Assembly (NCBI GenBank): GCA_965243255.1
Contig: CBDEUH010000004.1
Span: 1,426,001-1,490,000, forward strand
Origin: Bin87 sp965243255
GTDB taxonomy: Bacteria > Chloroflexota > Dehalococcoidia > Lucifugimonadales > UBA3495
Reading direction: 5' to 3'
Length of the DNA stretch: 64,000 bases
Part shown: positions 26,799 to 35,499 of the stretch, in pieces
Position numbering within the stretch: position 1 is the first letter of the stretch
Layout: each line of letters begins with the position of its first letter
Notes under the pieces: generated by a model
What the model was told of the DNA's origin: nothing
Databases searched by the model: none
What the model saw: only the letters and a program-made list of their open reading frames with translations
Position numbers and translations under genes: made by a program

Positions 26799-27767
26799 CT
26801 ACTTCAGGAACCAACCGGGGCCGGGCGTTGGCCCGTCGCCTTCGTAAACGCTCTGTCCATACGCAGCGACGGCGGCGCCGGATGCCAACGTTACGGAAGA
26901 TGCGAACAGCCAGACCAGAATGACAAGCACCGAAGCCAGTGGGCCGTAGAGTAGGTGCGACGGGGCGATGTAAGCGAGAACGAGGGACACGCCGTAGTTG
27001 ACCAGTTGCAGGGCCATCGCTGCAAAGGACGCCCCCAGCAGCGCCCATCGCCAGCCAACCCGGCGTTCGGGCACGTAGCGGTAAACTATCAGGAAGGCAA
27101 TGCCGGACAGCAGGCCGGCGATTGCGTTAACCCACCCCGACACAATGGCGGTGGTCAGCGTATCGGCCCAGCCGGTTAGCTCCAGCTCCTGCAATGCCAG
27201 GGGCGCGAGGTTGTGGGACATCAGGTAGGTCAGCACGCTGGATATGAGCAGCACCAGCGCGGTGCCGCTCATCAGCAAGAACTGGCGAGTCTTGCCTACG
27301 ATACCCACCTGCATCGGCGCGATGCCCCACATGCGGTTGACCACTACGCCCACTGCGCCGAAGAGTTTGAACGAACCCCAAGCCAGTCCCAGCAGGGCGA
27401 ACAGTCCAGTGATGCCGACCACGGTAGCGTCCCGGGCGGTAAGCAGGTTCCCCAAGTCAACGCTGGGCGGCAGGATGGCCGAAGAAAAAGAGGCCAACCA
27501 GTCCCGGCTTCGTTCCTCGCCCAGGGCCAGGGCGAGGATCTGCAGGATCGCCACCGTAACCGGAACCAGGGCAACCATTCCGTAATAGGCAATGCCCGCG
27601 ACCAACTGTTGCGCGTCATTGCGGGTTACTTCGGCCAGCGTGGCCAGCAGCACGCGGACGGGACGGAACCGCAGGGCTGCGTTCTCCAGCCGAGCGTTCA
27701 ACCGCAACAGCCAGGATATGCCGCTGATACAGCCGACTACTTTGACTAGAATCCGCTCCGAAATCAT
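26799..27767 (-). CDS. YihY/BrkB-family membrane protein
   Basis: 322-residue inner-membrane protein with about six hydrophobic segments. Family marks are AIAYYGMVALVPVTVAIL near residue 62, WGSFKLFGAVGVVVNRMWGI and RYVPERRVGWRWALLGASFAA. The family was once called ribonuclease BN, but that assignment was withdrawn and its function is still unclear. The start overlaps the upstream S26 peptidase stop by 4 bases (ATGA), so the two are likely coupled. Confidence 0.85.
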   Translation of the reverse strand: MISERILVKVVGCISGISWLLRLNARLENAALRFRPVRVLLATLAEVTRNDAQQLVAGIAYYGMVALVPVTVAILQILALALGEERSRDWLASFSSAILPPSVDLGNLLTARDATVVGITGLFALLGLAWGSFKLFGAVGVVVNRMWGIAPMQVGIVGKTRQFLLMSGTALVLLISSVLTYLMSHNLAPLALQELELTGWADTLTTAIVSGWVNAIAGLLSGIAFLIVYRYVPERRVGWRWALLGASFAAMALQLVNYGVSLVLAYIAPSHLLYGPLASVLVILVWLFASSVTLASGAAVAAYGQSVYEGDGPTPGPGWFLK

Positions 27768-28261
27768 CGTATGCGACGAGGGCGAAACGCTTGGTCTGGA
27801 CGGACGGGCCAGCGCAGCCAGACTCTGCCGATAATTGCGGAGCGATGCACCGGGCCGTAGCGTCGGCTGTCGCTGCTGTCGGCCCGGTTGTCTCCCATCA
27901 GGAAGTACTCGTCATCGTCGCACATGCTGGCCGCAAACTGCGAACATCTGGACGCAGCACCAACAAAGTACGGCTCGCATAACGGGACATCGTTAACCGT
28001 GACTCCGCCGTCGGCGTGGGCGATGAACTCACCGGGCAGCCCGACTACGCGCTTTACCCAGATAACACCATTCGATGCCGGCGAACGCGTTATCACTATT
28101 GTTCCTCGAGGAAAAGGCCGATCGTTCACCGACCGGGGGATAACATGGAGCCAATCTCCGTTCAGCAGCTGGGGAGCCATACTCTCATCGCTCACACGAA
28201 AGTGGGAACGAAACAGGAAGGCCGGAGTTCCGGCGAACAGTTTGAGCGCCACGTTGACCAT
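27764..28261 (-). CDS. Signal peptidase I (S26 family)
   Basis: 165-residue S26 serine protease. The catalytic Ser lies in RVSDESMAPQLLNGDWL and the general-base Lys in VIWVKRVVGLPGE, followed by YFLMGDNRADSSDSRRYGPV, the third conserved box. A single hydrophobic N-terminal stretch is weak, suggesting membrane association without a long anchor. It probably matures exported proteins, though a LexA-like or IMP-like role cannot be excluded. Coupled to the YihY gene. Confidence 0.82.
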   Translation of the reverse strand: MVNVALKLFAGTPAFLFRSHFRVSDESMAPQLLNGDWLHVIPRSVNDRPFPRGTIVITRSPASNGVIWVKRVVGLPGEFIAHADGGVTVNDVPLCEPYFVGAASRCSQFAASMCDDDEYFLMGDNRADSSDSRRYGPVHRSAIIGRVWLRWPVRPDQAFRPRRIR

Positions 28262-28276
28262 ATCGCAGTCGCGCCG

Positions 28277-29113
28277 TCAGCCAGCCGTGGTTTCCCAATG
28301 AGGGTAGGAGCCCAGGATTTTGAACACATCGGCGAACTCCTGAAGGCCCTGCAGAGCGGCGGCTACTTCCGGCTCTTCCCGATGGCCGTCGCAGTCGATC
28401 AAGAAAATGTACCGGCCCAGTTCCTGTTTGGTAGGGCGGCTCTCAATCTTGACCAGGTTGATGTTGCGCTCGGCAAATTCGCCGATGGCGCGGTAAAGGC
28501 TGCCCGGGCGGTCCACGGCAAAGGCGAAGCAAATTGAGGTTCGGTCATACCCGGTGGGCGGATGGTCGTCGTGGGCGAGGGCGACGAAACGGGTCTGGTT
28601 CGCCGGGTTGTCCTGGATGCTGCGTGTCAGCACCTGGACGTCATAGATTTCGGTGGCGCGTTGAGGGCAGATGGCTGCTGCCGGTGAACGGCTGCCCAGC
28701 ATATCAACGACGGCCGCCACGGTGCTCAAGGAGGCTTCGCGAGCCACGGTGGGGAAATGGGCGCCCAAATAGGCACGGCACTGGGCCAAAGCCTGAGGGT
28801 GGGAATAGATCACCTCAACGGACTCTGCTGAAACGCCGGGCGGAGCTACGAGGTAATGGTCGATGGGGATGACTACTTCGTTTCTGATGGACAGGCCGGA
28901 TTGGGCGATCAGGAGATCCAGGGTGAACGTAACCGAACCTTCCAGGCTGTTTTCGATGGGGACGACGCCGGAGTCCAGCTCGTCGGAAGCGACGGCATCA
29001 CCCACGGCGCTGATGGTGGGGTAAGGTTGCAACTCGGCATCGGGCGAGTAGAGCAAGGCCGCCTGCTCGGTGTAAGTTCCGGGCGGGCCCAGGTAACCGA
29101 TTCGGTCAGTCAT
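28277..29113 (-). CDS. pheA: Prephenate dehydratase
   Basis: Converts prephenate to phenylpyruvate in phenylalanine synthesis. The 278 residues begin IGYLGPPGTYTEQAALLY and contain GVVPIENSLEGSV and TRFVALAHD at the family positions, then an ACT regulatory domain (ICFAFAVDRPGSLYRAIGEF, NLVKIESRPTKQELGRYIFLIDCDGH) that binds phenylalanine in relatives. No chorismate mutase domain is fused. It lies downstream of trkA in the same direction with a 32-base gap. Confidence 0.95.
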   Translation of the reverse strand: MTDRIGYLGPPGTYTEQAALLYSPDAELQPYPTISAVGDAVASDELDSGVVPIENSLEGSVTFTLDLLIAQSGLSIRNEVVIPIDHYLVAPPGVSAESVEVIYSHPQALAQCRAYLGAHFPTVAREASLSTVAAVVDMLGSRSPAAAICPQRATEIYDVQVLTRSIQDNPANQTRFVALAHDDHPPTGYDRTSICFAFAVDRPGSLYRAIGEFAERNINLVKIESRPTKQELGRYIFLIDCDGHREEPEVAAALQGLQEFADVFKILGSYPHWETTAG

Positions 29114-29145
29114 AAGATTTCACCACCGGCGCGCAAGGGCTGCGC

Positions 29146-29802
29146 TTACCTCTCGAAGGTTCGTGCTACTTCCTCGTGGCTGCCCACGACGATAAGGATG
29201 TCCCCGTCTCCGATGACCTCGTCGGCGCCGGGATTTATGATGTACTCGTGGCCCCGCTGGAGCACCGTAACGAACGGCCGATGGCTATTGTCGCCGGCCA
29301 GGCCGATGTCCTGCAGGCTACGCCCGCGCATAGGCTCCGGCGGCCGCAGTTTGTGAATGCCGTGATGCTCGGTAATGCTGATAAAGTCGATGGAGTTGGG
29401 GCTCAAGTCTAGCCTGGCCGCCCGAGTTGCCGCGTCTTCCTCCGGAAAGATGACCTTATCTGCGCCCACCCGGTGCAGGATTTCGGCGTGCCTGGTATCC
29501 ATGGCGCGGGCGATGACGAAGGGGAGCCCCATGCTTTTGAGCAGCATGGTGGTGATGATGCTGGACTGGACCTGACTGCCCAGAGCCACGACGGCTACGT
29601 CCATGTCGGCCACGCCCAGGTCGCGCAGGGCGGTTTCGCTGGTGGCATCTGCTTCCACTGCGTAAGTAACTCTACCCAGCATGGCCTGCACCTTCTGGTC
29701 GTCCTGGTCGATGGCCAGCACTTCGTGCTCACTCTGGAACAGAGTGGTGGCCAACTTGGCCCCAAAACGGCCCAATCCGATAACGCAAACTTGATTTGAC
29801 AT
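29146..29802 (-). CDS. trkA: TrkA potassium-uptake regulatory subunit (RCK)
   Basis: 218-residue cytosolic gating subunit. The N-terminal NAD-binding Rossmann domain starts CVIGLGRFGAKLATTLFQSEHEVLAIDQD, and the C-terminal TrkA-C domain follows (LQRGHEYIINPGADEVIGDGDILIVVG). It lies 5 bases after the trkH stop, so the two form one potassium-uptake operon. Single-RCK TrkA (CtrA/KtrA-like) is typical of this size. Confidence 0.92.
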   Translation of the reverse strand: MSNQVCVIGLGRFGAKLATTLFQSEHEVLAIDQDDQKVQAMLGRVTYAVEADATSETALRDLGVADMDVAVVALGSQVQSSIITTMLLKSMGLPFVIARAMDTRHAEILHRVGADKVIFPEEDAATRAARLDLSPNSIDFISITEHHGIHKLRPPEPMRGRSLQDIGLAGDNSHRPFVTVLQRGHEYIINPGADEVIGDGDILIVVGSHEEVARTFER

Positions 29803-29807
29803 GACAA

Positions 29808-31283
29808 CTACCCAATTCTAACGGGTTCTTCGGGATAACGGTAGGAAGCCTCGTCGCGAGGGGCTAACAGCATCACCAGGGTCAGCGGTCCGATCCGTCC
29901 GGCCAGCATAGTAACCATGAAGATTACGGAGCCGGCCAAGCTCAGGTCCGCCGCAGCGCCGGCCGACATTCCGTTGGTTCCGAAAGCGGAGACGGCCTCA
30001 AACATCAGCTTTTCGAAATTTATGCCTGGGTCAGTATAGGTCAATATCGGCACTACGACGCCGAGGTATGCCACGCCAAGCAGGGCGATCATAAGGGCCC
30101 GGGCCACCAGCGTGGCGCCGATTTCGCGGCGGAATATCTCAGTTCGACGGTGTCGCAGGGCCGCCGAACGGGCTGCCGCCAGCAGCACGGCCACCGTGTT
30201 CACCTTGATGCCCCCCGCTACCGAAGCAGTGGAGCCACCGATGAACATTAAGCCTCCGTACACCAGGAGGGTAAAGTCTCTCGTCGCACTCCAGTCCAGT
30301 CCGGCAAAGCCGGCCGTGCGCCCGCTGACGCCGTGGAAGATGGACGAACCTATTTTGCCTTGAACGGAGTAACTGGCCAGGACGCCGTTCCATTCGGCGA
30401 AAAGGAAGGCGCCGGCGCTGAAAGCATAGAGGGAAAGGGTGAGAATTAGAACCAGCTTGGTGTCCAGGGTGAATCGGGAGAAATTGAACAGAAACAGCCC
30501 GTTGAGACGATTGCGGGAGAGGCTGGGTCGCCAGTTGCGCCGCAAATCCACCATCAGCGGCCAGCCCAACGCGCCCAGGATTATCATGGGGGTGATTGCG
30601 CCGGTCAGATAGGGATGGGCGCCCAGGGTATCCAGATTGTTGCCGGTGGCCGCGTTGGGCAGAATGGAAAAGCCGGCGTTGTTGAAAGCGGACACCGACA
30701 GAAAGAGAGACTGCCAAACCGTCTGCGGCAGGGAAAAGTCGCCGACCATCCGCATTTCGTAGAAGATTATGGCGGCGCCGACAATGTAGCCGAGCACAAA
30801 GGCCAGCACTATATTGCGGGCAACACGGGCTACGCTGGAAGTGTGACCGGAGCCGACTGTATCCCGATACACTTCTTCTTCCAGGACCGTGGTGCGCCGG
30901 CCAAAAAAGACCAGCACGGTAGCCGCGGTCATGAACTCCAGCCCACCCAGCAGCATAAGGAAGAATATGACAACCTGGCCGAATAACGACCAGAAGGTCT
31001 GCGTGTCAACCAGGGTAAGGCCGGTGACGGTGGAGGCGGAAATAGCCGTGAAGAATGCCACCTGCAGGCTGGCACCCTGCCCATCGGCGGCAGCGAAGGG
31101 CAGATAGAGCAGCCCCCCTCCGGCGACGTTCAGCGTCAAAAAGATGCCAAGGAGAATGGCCGGCGCCGACGACCAACGCCGGGGCGGGATGCGCCGGCGG
31201 ACTGACACGCGCACCGGTTCTGCCCGGCGCGGCTGTGCCATCGAAACGGCCGGCTCGGCGTCACCGTCGGTCTGAGCGTTCAC
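29808..31283 (-). CDS. trkH: TrkH/KtrB-family potassium transporter
   Basis: 491-residue membrane subunit forming the potassium pore. It has the M1-P-M2 arrangement repeated four times, with pore-loop-like stretches around ISASTVTGL, SAFNNAGFS, HGVSGRTAGF and SAFGTNGMS, where glycines form the selectivity filter. The first 45 residues are polar and Arg-rich. Start is GTG 31283. A promoter lies so close upstream that the transcript may have almost no leader. Confidence 0.9.
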   Translation of the reverse strand: MNAQTDGDAEPAVSMAQPRRAEPVRVSVRRRIPPRRWSSAPAILLGIFLTLNVAGGGLLYLPFAAADGQGASLQVAFFTAISASTVTGLTLVDTQTFWSLFGQVVIFFLMLLGGLEFMTAATVLVFFGRRTTVLEEEVYRDTVGSGHTSSVARVARNIVLAFVLGYIVGAAIIFYEMRMVGDFSLPQTVWQSLFLSVSAFNNAGFSILPNAATGNNLDTLGAHPYLTGAITPMIILGALGWPLMVDLRRNWRPSLSRNRLNGLFLFNFSRFTLDTKLVLILTLSLYAFSAGAFLFAEWNGVLASYSVQGKIGSSIFHGVSGRTAGFAGLDWSATRDFTLLVYGGLMFIGGSTASVAGGIKVNTVAVLLAAARSAALRHRRTEIFRREIGATLVARALMIALLGVAYLGVVVPILTYTDPGINFEKLMFEAVSAFGTNGMSAGAAADLSLAGSVIFMVTMLAGRIGPLTLVMLLAPRDEASYRYPEEPVRIG

Positions 31284-31287
31284 AGCG

Positions 31288-31317
31288 CTATTATCAGCGC
31301 AGGGGAAAATATGTCAA
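31288..31317 (-). promoter_or_regulatory. Promoter of trkH-trkA
   Basis: On the minus strand TTGACA (31317-31312), an 18-base spacer and TAATAG (31293-31288) lie directly upstream of the GTG at 31283. The predicted start of transcription falls on or near the start codon, so a leaderless message is possible unless translation starts further in, for example at the Met 14 codons downstream. Confidence 0.55.
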
Positions 31318-31377
31318 TCCTGTGCTATATTGACTGGTAAGGAAATCATTGAGCGAGCATTAAGGGGATACGTTTCG

Positions 31378-33858
31378 ATGACGAGTACAGCCCAGCGTCA
31401 AGTTGAGCCTCGTTACGACGCGGTTGGCATCGACCGCAAGTGGCAGGAAAGGTGGGAAAGTGACGGCATTTACCGAGTGAATGACGCCGACCCCCGCCCC
31501 AAATGGTTCGAGATGACGATGTATCCCTACCCGTCGGGGGATTTGCACATCGGCCATTGGTATGCCATGGCACCCTCAGACGCCCACGCCCGGTTCCGCC
31601 GGATGCAGGGTTACAATGTGCTCCACCCCATCGGGTTTGACGCCTTCGGTCTGCCGGCGGAAAACGCGGCCATCTCCCGGGGCATTCACCCCTACGAATG
31701 GACCATGTCCAACGTGGAAAATATGCGCCGTCAACTGCGGTCGCTGGGCGCGATTTACGATTGGAATCGGGAGGTGGTTTGCTGTCTGCCCGAGTACTAT
31801 CGCTGGAATCAGTGGTTCTTCATCAAGCTGTACGAGAAGGGGCTGGCCTACCGCGCCAAAGCGCCAGTGGTCTGGTGCCCTTCGTGCCAGACGGTGCTGG
31901 CCAACGAACAGGTGCTCAACGGCGTCTGTGAGCGCTGCGACACTCCCATCACCCGCCGCGACTTTGAGCAGTGGTTCTACCGCATCACGGACTATGCCGA
32001 TGAGTTGCTGAATTTCGAGACCCTGCAGGACTGGCCCGAGAAAATCCTGACGATGCAGCGCAACTGGATTGGGCGCAGCGACGGCGTGGAAATCGGCTTT
32101 GACATATCCGACTACAGCCTGGAAGAGCGGGAGATTCGCACCTTTACCACGCGGATTGACACCATATTCGGCGTGACGTTCCTGGTGCTGGCTCCGGAGC
32201 ATCCGCTGGTTTCCCAGCTGACTGCCGACAGCCGGCGCGCGGAAGTTGAGGCATACGTGGACCAAGCTCGGTCCGCGTCGGAGATTGACCGCCTTTCCAC
32301 CGAGCGGGAAAAGACCGGCGTGTTCATTGGGGCCTACGCCCGCAACCGGCTCAACAACGAGCGGGTTCCCATCTACGTGGCCGATTACGTGTTGACCACC
32401 TACGGCACCGGGGCGGTCATGGGGGTTCCCGCCCACGACTCCCGCGACTTCGCCTTTGCCCTCAAGTATCGACTGCCCATTCGCACGGTTATCGCTCCCA
32501 TAGAGTGGGACGGCTCCGAGCTCACCGATGCCTACGTGGGGCCGGGCTTTATGACCAACTCCGGCGCCTACGACGGCATGACCGACACGGAGGGCATGGA
32601 AGCCATCGGCGACGATGTGGAAAGCCGCCGCTGGGGCCACCGAGCGACGACCTACCGGCTGCGAGACTGGCTGATTTCCCGGCAACGGTACTGGGGAACG
32701 CCGATACCCATGGTGTACTGCGAACGCTGCGGCGTGCAGCCCGTTCCAGAGTCGGAGCTGCCGGTGCTGCTGCCGGAGGACGCCGAGTTTCGGCCCACCG
32801 GCGAATCACCGCTGGCGATCAACGAATCATTCGTCAATACGACCTGCCCCAAGTGCGGCGGGCCGGGCCGGCGTGAAACCGACACCATGGACACCTTCAT
32901 GGATTCGTCCTGGTATATGCTCCGCTACTGCACGCCACAGTATGAAGGCGGCCCCTATGAGCCGGACGTTGCCGCCCAATGGATGCCGGTGCAGCAGTAC
33001 ACGGGCGGCGCGGAGCACGCCGTGATGCACCTGCTCTACAGCCGCTTCTTCATCAAGTCTCTGCGGGATATGGGGATCCTGGACATTGACGAGCCATTCC
33101 TGCGTCTGTTCAACCAGGGAGTCATACTGGGTTCCGACCACGAGAAGATGAGCAAGAGCCGCGGCAACGTGGTCAATCCGGACGACGTGGTCGGGCAGGT
33201 GGGCGCGGACGCGGTACGTTGCTTTCTCATGTTCATCGGCCCCTGGGACCAGGGCGGCCCGTGGAGCGACGAAGGCATCAACGGCGTGGTGCGCTGGCTC
33301 AACCGGGTCTGGAACCTGGCGGAGAACGACGCCGGACAGCTGGACACCCACCCGACGGACGCCTCGGCGGTAAGGGAAACGCAGCGCATCCTGCACCAGA
33401 CCATCCGCAAGTGCTACGACGACCTGGACAAGTTCAAGTTCAACACGGCCATCGCCTCTCTGATGGAGCTGGTCAATCACCTGAGCCGGATTTGGAACGA
33501 CCAATCCGTAGATTCGAACACATGGCGGGAGTGCGTAGAGAAATTCCTGCTGATGTTGGCGCCCATTGCGCCCCACGTGGCGGAAGAGCTATGGGAAAAT
33601 ACCGGCCATGCCTACAGCGTCCACCAGCAAGCCTTCCCCGCCTGGGACGACGAACTGGCCGCCGAGGAAGAGATAACGCTGGTGGTGCAGGTTAACGGCC
33701 GGGTGCGCGACCGTATCGCGGTATCCGCCGGCGTTGACGACGCGCTGGCCAAAGAGCTGGCCCTGGCCAGCGAACGGGTGCAAGCTCACGTCAATGGCAA
33801 GGACTTGCGAAACGTGGTGTACGTACCGGGTCGGCTGGTTAACGTGGTAGTCGGCTAA
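31378..33858 (+). CDS. leuS: Leucyl-tRNA synthetase
   Basis: Class I aminoacyl-tRNA synthetase. ATG 31378 has AAGGGG upstream and starts just before PRYDAVGIDRKWQERWE. The 826 residues contain the HIGH motif (YPSGDLHIGHWYAM), a zinc-binding-like CPSCQTVLANEQVLNGVCERCD segment, the editing domain with TTRIDTIFGVTFLVLAPEHPL, and KMSKS (DHEKMSKSRGNVV, about residue 593). It begins a run of plus-strand genes: the next gene, cbiC, starts one base after its stop, which suggests transcriptional linkage of leuS with cobalamin synthesis. Confidence 0.97.
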   Translation: MTSTAQRQVEPRYDAVGIDRKWQERWESDGIYRVNDADPRPKWFEMTMYPYPSGDLHIGHWYAMAPSDAHARFRRMQGYNVLHPIGFDAFGLPAENAAISRGIHPYEWTMSNVENMRRQLRSLGAIYDWNREVVCCLPEYYRWNQWFFIKLYEKGLAYRAKAPVVWCPSCQTVLANEQVLNGVCERCDTPITRRDFEQWFYRITDYADELLNFETLQDWPEKILTMQRNWIGRSDGVEIGFDISDYSLEEREIRTFTTRIDTIFGVTFLVLAPEHPLVSQLTADSRRAEVEAYVDQARSASEIDRLSTEREKTGVFIGAYARNRLNNERVPIYVADYVLTTYGTGAVMGVPAHDSRDFAFALKYRLPIRTVIAPIEWDGSELTDAYVGPGFMTNSGAYDGMTDTEGMEAIGDDVESRRWGHRATTYRLRDWLISRQRYWGTPIPMVYCERCGVQPVPESELPVLLPEDAEFRPTGESPLAINESFVNTTCPKCGGPGRRETDTMDTFMDSSWYMLRYCTPQYEGGPYEPDVAAQWMPVQQYTGGAEHAVMHLLYSRFFIKSLRDMGILDIDEPFLRLFNQGVILGSDHEKMSKSRGNVVNPDDVVGQVGADAVRCFLMFIGPWDQGGPWSDEGINGVVRWLNRVWNLAENDAGQLDTHPTDASAVRETQRILHQTIRKCYDDLDKFKFNTAIASLMELVNHLSRIWNDQSVDSNTWRECVEKFLLMLAPIAPHVAEELWENTGHAYSVHQQAFPAWDDELAAEEEITLVVQVNGRVRDRIAVSAGVDDALAKELALASERVQAHVNGKDLRNVVYVPGRLVNVVVG

Positions 33859-34524
33859 ATGACCCTGGTTGAAAAATACGCCCTGCTCCCGGAGGAAATC
33901 GACCGTCAAAGCCTGGCGATGGTGGATGAGAGTCTGAAGGGCTACACCGAGGCGGCGCGGCTCTCCGCAGCGGAGCGATACGTGCTGCACCGCATCGTGC
34001 GAGCCGAGGGCGACCCGGACATCGCCGGAGACGTGAGGTTCAGCCAAGGGGCGGTAAACGCGGCCCTGGATTCGCTGCGGAACACGCGACAGGTGATAAC
34101 CGACGTGCGCATGGTGCAGGTGGGCATATCCCGGGCCGCGCTGACCCGACGGGCGGTAGGCACAGCCTGCCTGATTGACGCGCCGGAGGTTGCCGAGCGA
34201 GCCCTTCGTGAAGGAACTACCCGCAGCGTCGCCGCCGTCCGGGAACTAGCGCCACAGATGGATGACGCCGTCGTTGCCATCGGCAACGCGCCAACGGCCC
34301 TGCTGGCCCTGCTGGACTTGATTGACTCGAAACAGGTTGCACCCGCGGCCGTTATCGGGATGCCGGTAGGCTTCGTGGCCTGCCCGGAGTCGAAAGCGGA
34401 ACTTGCCGCGCGGGACGTGCCGCACATTACTATTCTGGGACGACGCGGCGGGAGTTCTGCCGCTGCCGCCACCGTGAACGCCCTGTTAGACCTGCTGGAG
34501 GGTTCCCCTGATGACTGCCAATAG
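33859..34524 (+). CDS. cbiC: Precorrin-8X methylmutase
   Basis: Moves the C11 methyl to C12, giving (cobalt-)hydrogenobyrinate. The 221 residues match CobH/CbiC along GDPDIAGDVRFSQGAVNAALDSL, ITDVRMVQVGISR, VVAIGNAPTALLALLDLI and GMPVGFVACPESK. The catalytic His expected before the conserved GDPD (RxIHxxxD in relatives) is Arg48 here, with His44 nearby. The start is adjacent to the leuS stop, and the end overlaps cbiX by 14 bases. Confidence 0.88.
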   Translation: MTLVEKYALLPEEIDRQSLAMVDESLKGYTEAARLSAAERYVLHRIVRAEGDPDIAGDVRFSQGAVNAALDSLRNTRQVITDVRMVQVGISRAALTRRAVGTACLIDAPEVAERALREGTTRSVAAVRELAPQMDDAVVAIGNAPTALLALLDLIDSKQVAPAAVIGMPVGFVACPESKAELAARDVPHITILGRRGGSSAAAATVNALLDLLEGSPDDCQ

Positions 34525-35407
34525 CGTCTCTAACGAAACCAATGGCAGCCCGGGAGGTTGGGGCGTGGTGCTGCTGTGCCACGGCAGCAAGCGCGGGGCC
34601 AGCCGGGATGAATGTTCCTGCGCCTGGGCCGCCGACGGGCCGCGCTTTCCGGCGTGGTGCCTGGGCTGCCCCAACACGCCGGTGGGATTGCGGGAAGCCG
34701 GCCACCGACTGGCCGAATCGTTGGGCGAAGACGCCGAGCAGGTCATCGTGTCATGCCTGGAGTTCCTGCCGCCTCATCCGCCGGAAGCCGTGTCAATCCT
34801 GGCCCGGGCCGGCCTGAAGCGAGTGGTCGTGGCCCCTTATTTGTTGGGCAATGGGAAGCACGCCACATTGGAAATGGACGAAGTGCTGGAGGACATCGCC
34901 GCCGAATCTCCGGGGGTTGAGGTCAGATTGGCCCAGGGACTGGGGGCCGACGCGCGCATCGCCGACCTGGTGCGCGACCGCATCGCCGCCCTGCCGGAGG
35001 ATATGGCTCAATCGCAGGACGGGCGACCAGTAGGCATCCTGTTGGTCAAGGCTGGCACGCAAACCCGCTACGACGATTGCCTCTGGCTGAAGGAACTGGG
35101 CGGCTGGATTGAGCGGGACCTAGGAGAGCAGTACGCCGTGTCCGTTGCCCAGTCCCACTATGGAGAGCCGACCATGGAAGCCGCTGCCGCCGAGCTAGTT
35201 GAGCGGCGCGGCGTCGGCAGCATCATCTGCGCGCCCTACCTGTTTTTCCCCGGGTTGATTTTGCAACGCAATGTACTGGGCACCATGGGCCGGCTGCAAG
35301 AAACTTACCCGGACATCCCCATGTCGGTCGCGCCGCCCCTGGGGGTGGATGACCGCCTGGTTCAGGTGGCCAGCGATCGGGTGCGGGCGGCTCAGACTGC
35401 ATCGTAG
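34511..35407 (+). CDS. cbiX: CbiX-type sirohydrochlorin cobaltochelatase with Cys-rich insert
   Basis: Inserts cobalt into sirohydrochlorin. The 298-residue, two-domain protein begins VVLLCHGSKRGASRDE (His24), with FLPPHPPEAVSILARAG and VAPYLLGNGKH in domain 1; domain 2 repeats the fold (SHYGEPTMEAAAAELVERRGV, APYLFFPGLILQ). Unusually, residues 35-53 contain four cysteines in a CxC..CxxC arrangement (C35, C37, C50, C53) inserted just after the active-site loop. It overlaps cbiC by 14 bases. Confidence 0.85.
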   Translation: MTANSVSNETNGSPGGWGVVLLCHGSKRGASRDECSCAWAADGPRFPAWCLGCPNTPVGLREAGHRLAESLGEDAEQVIVSCLEFLPPHPPEAVSILARAGLKRVVVAPYLLGNGKHATLEMDEVLEDIAAESPGVEVRLAQGLGADARIADLVRDRIAALPEDMAQSQDGRPVGILLVKAGTQTRYDDCLWLKELGGWIERDLGEQYAVSVAQSHYGEPTMEAAAAELVERRGVGSIICAPYLFFPGLILQRNVLGTMGRLQETYPDIPMSVAPPLGVDDRLVQVASDRVRAAQTAS

Positions 35408-35457
35408 CCGTCACGCCGGGTAGCTGAACATCACACCAAGCGACTGTGCCGGATATG

Positions 35458-35473
35458 GGTTACAATCGTAACC
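35458..35473. promoter_or_regulatory. Inverted repeat upstream of cbiD (possible operator)
   Basis: A perfect 6-bp inverted repeat GGTTAC-aatc-GTAACC is located 27 bases before cbiD and overlaps a TACAAT that could act as a -10. No cobalamin riboswitch-like sequence was recognised in the 92-base gap. The role is uncertain. Confidence 0.3.
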
Positions 35474-35499
35474 AGTCGAGACTGCATGACCATGGATGA

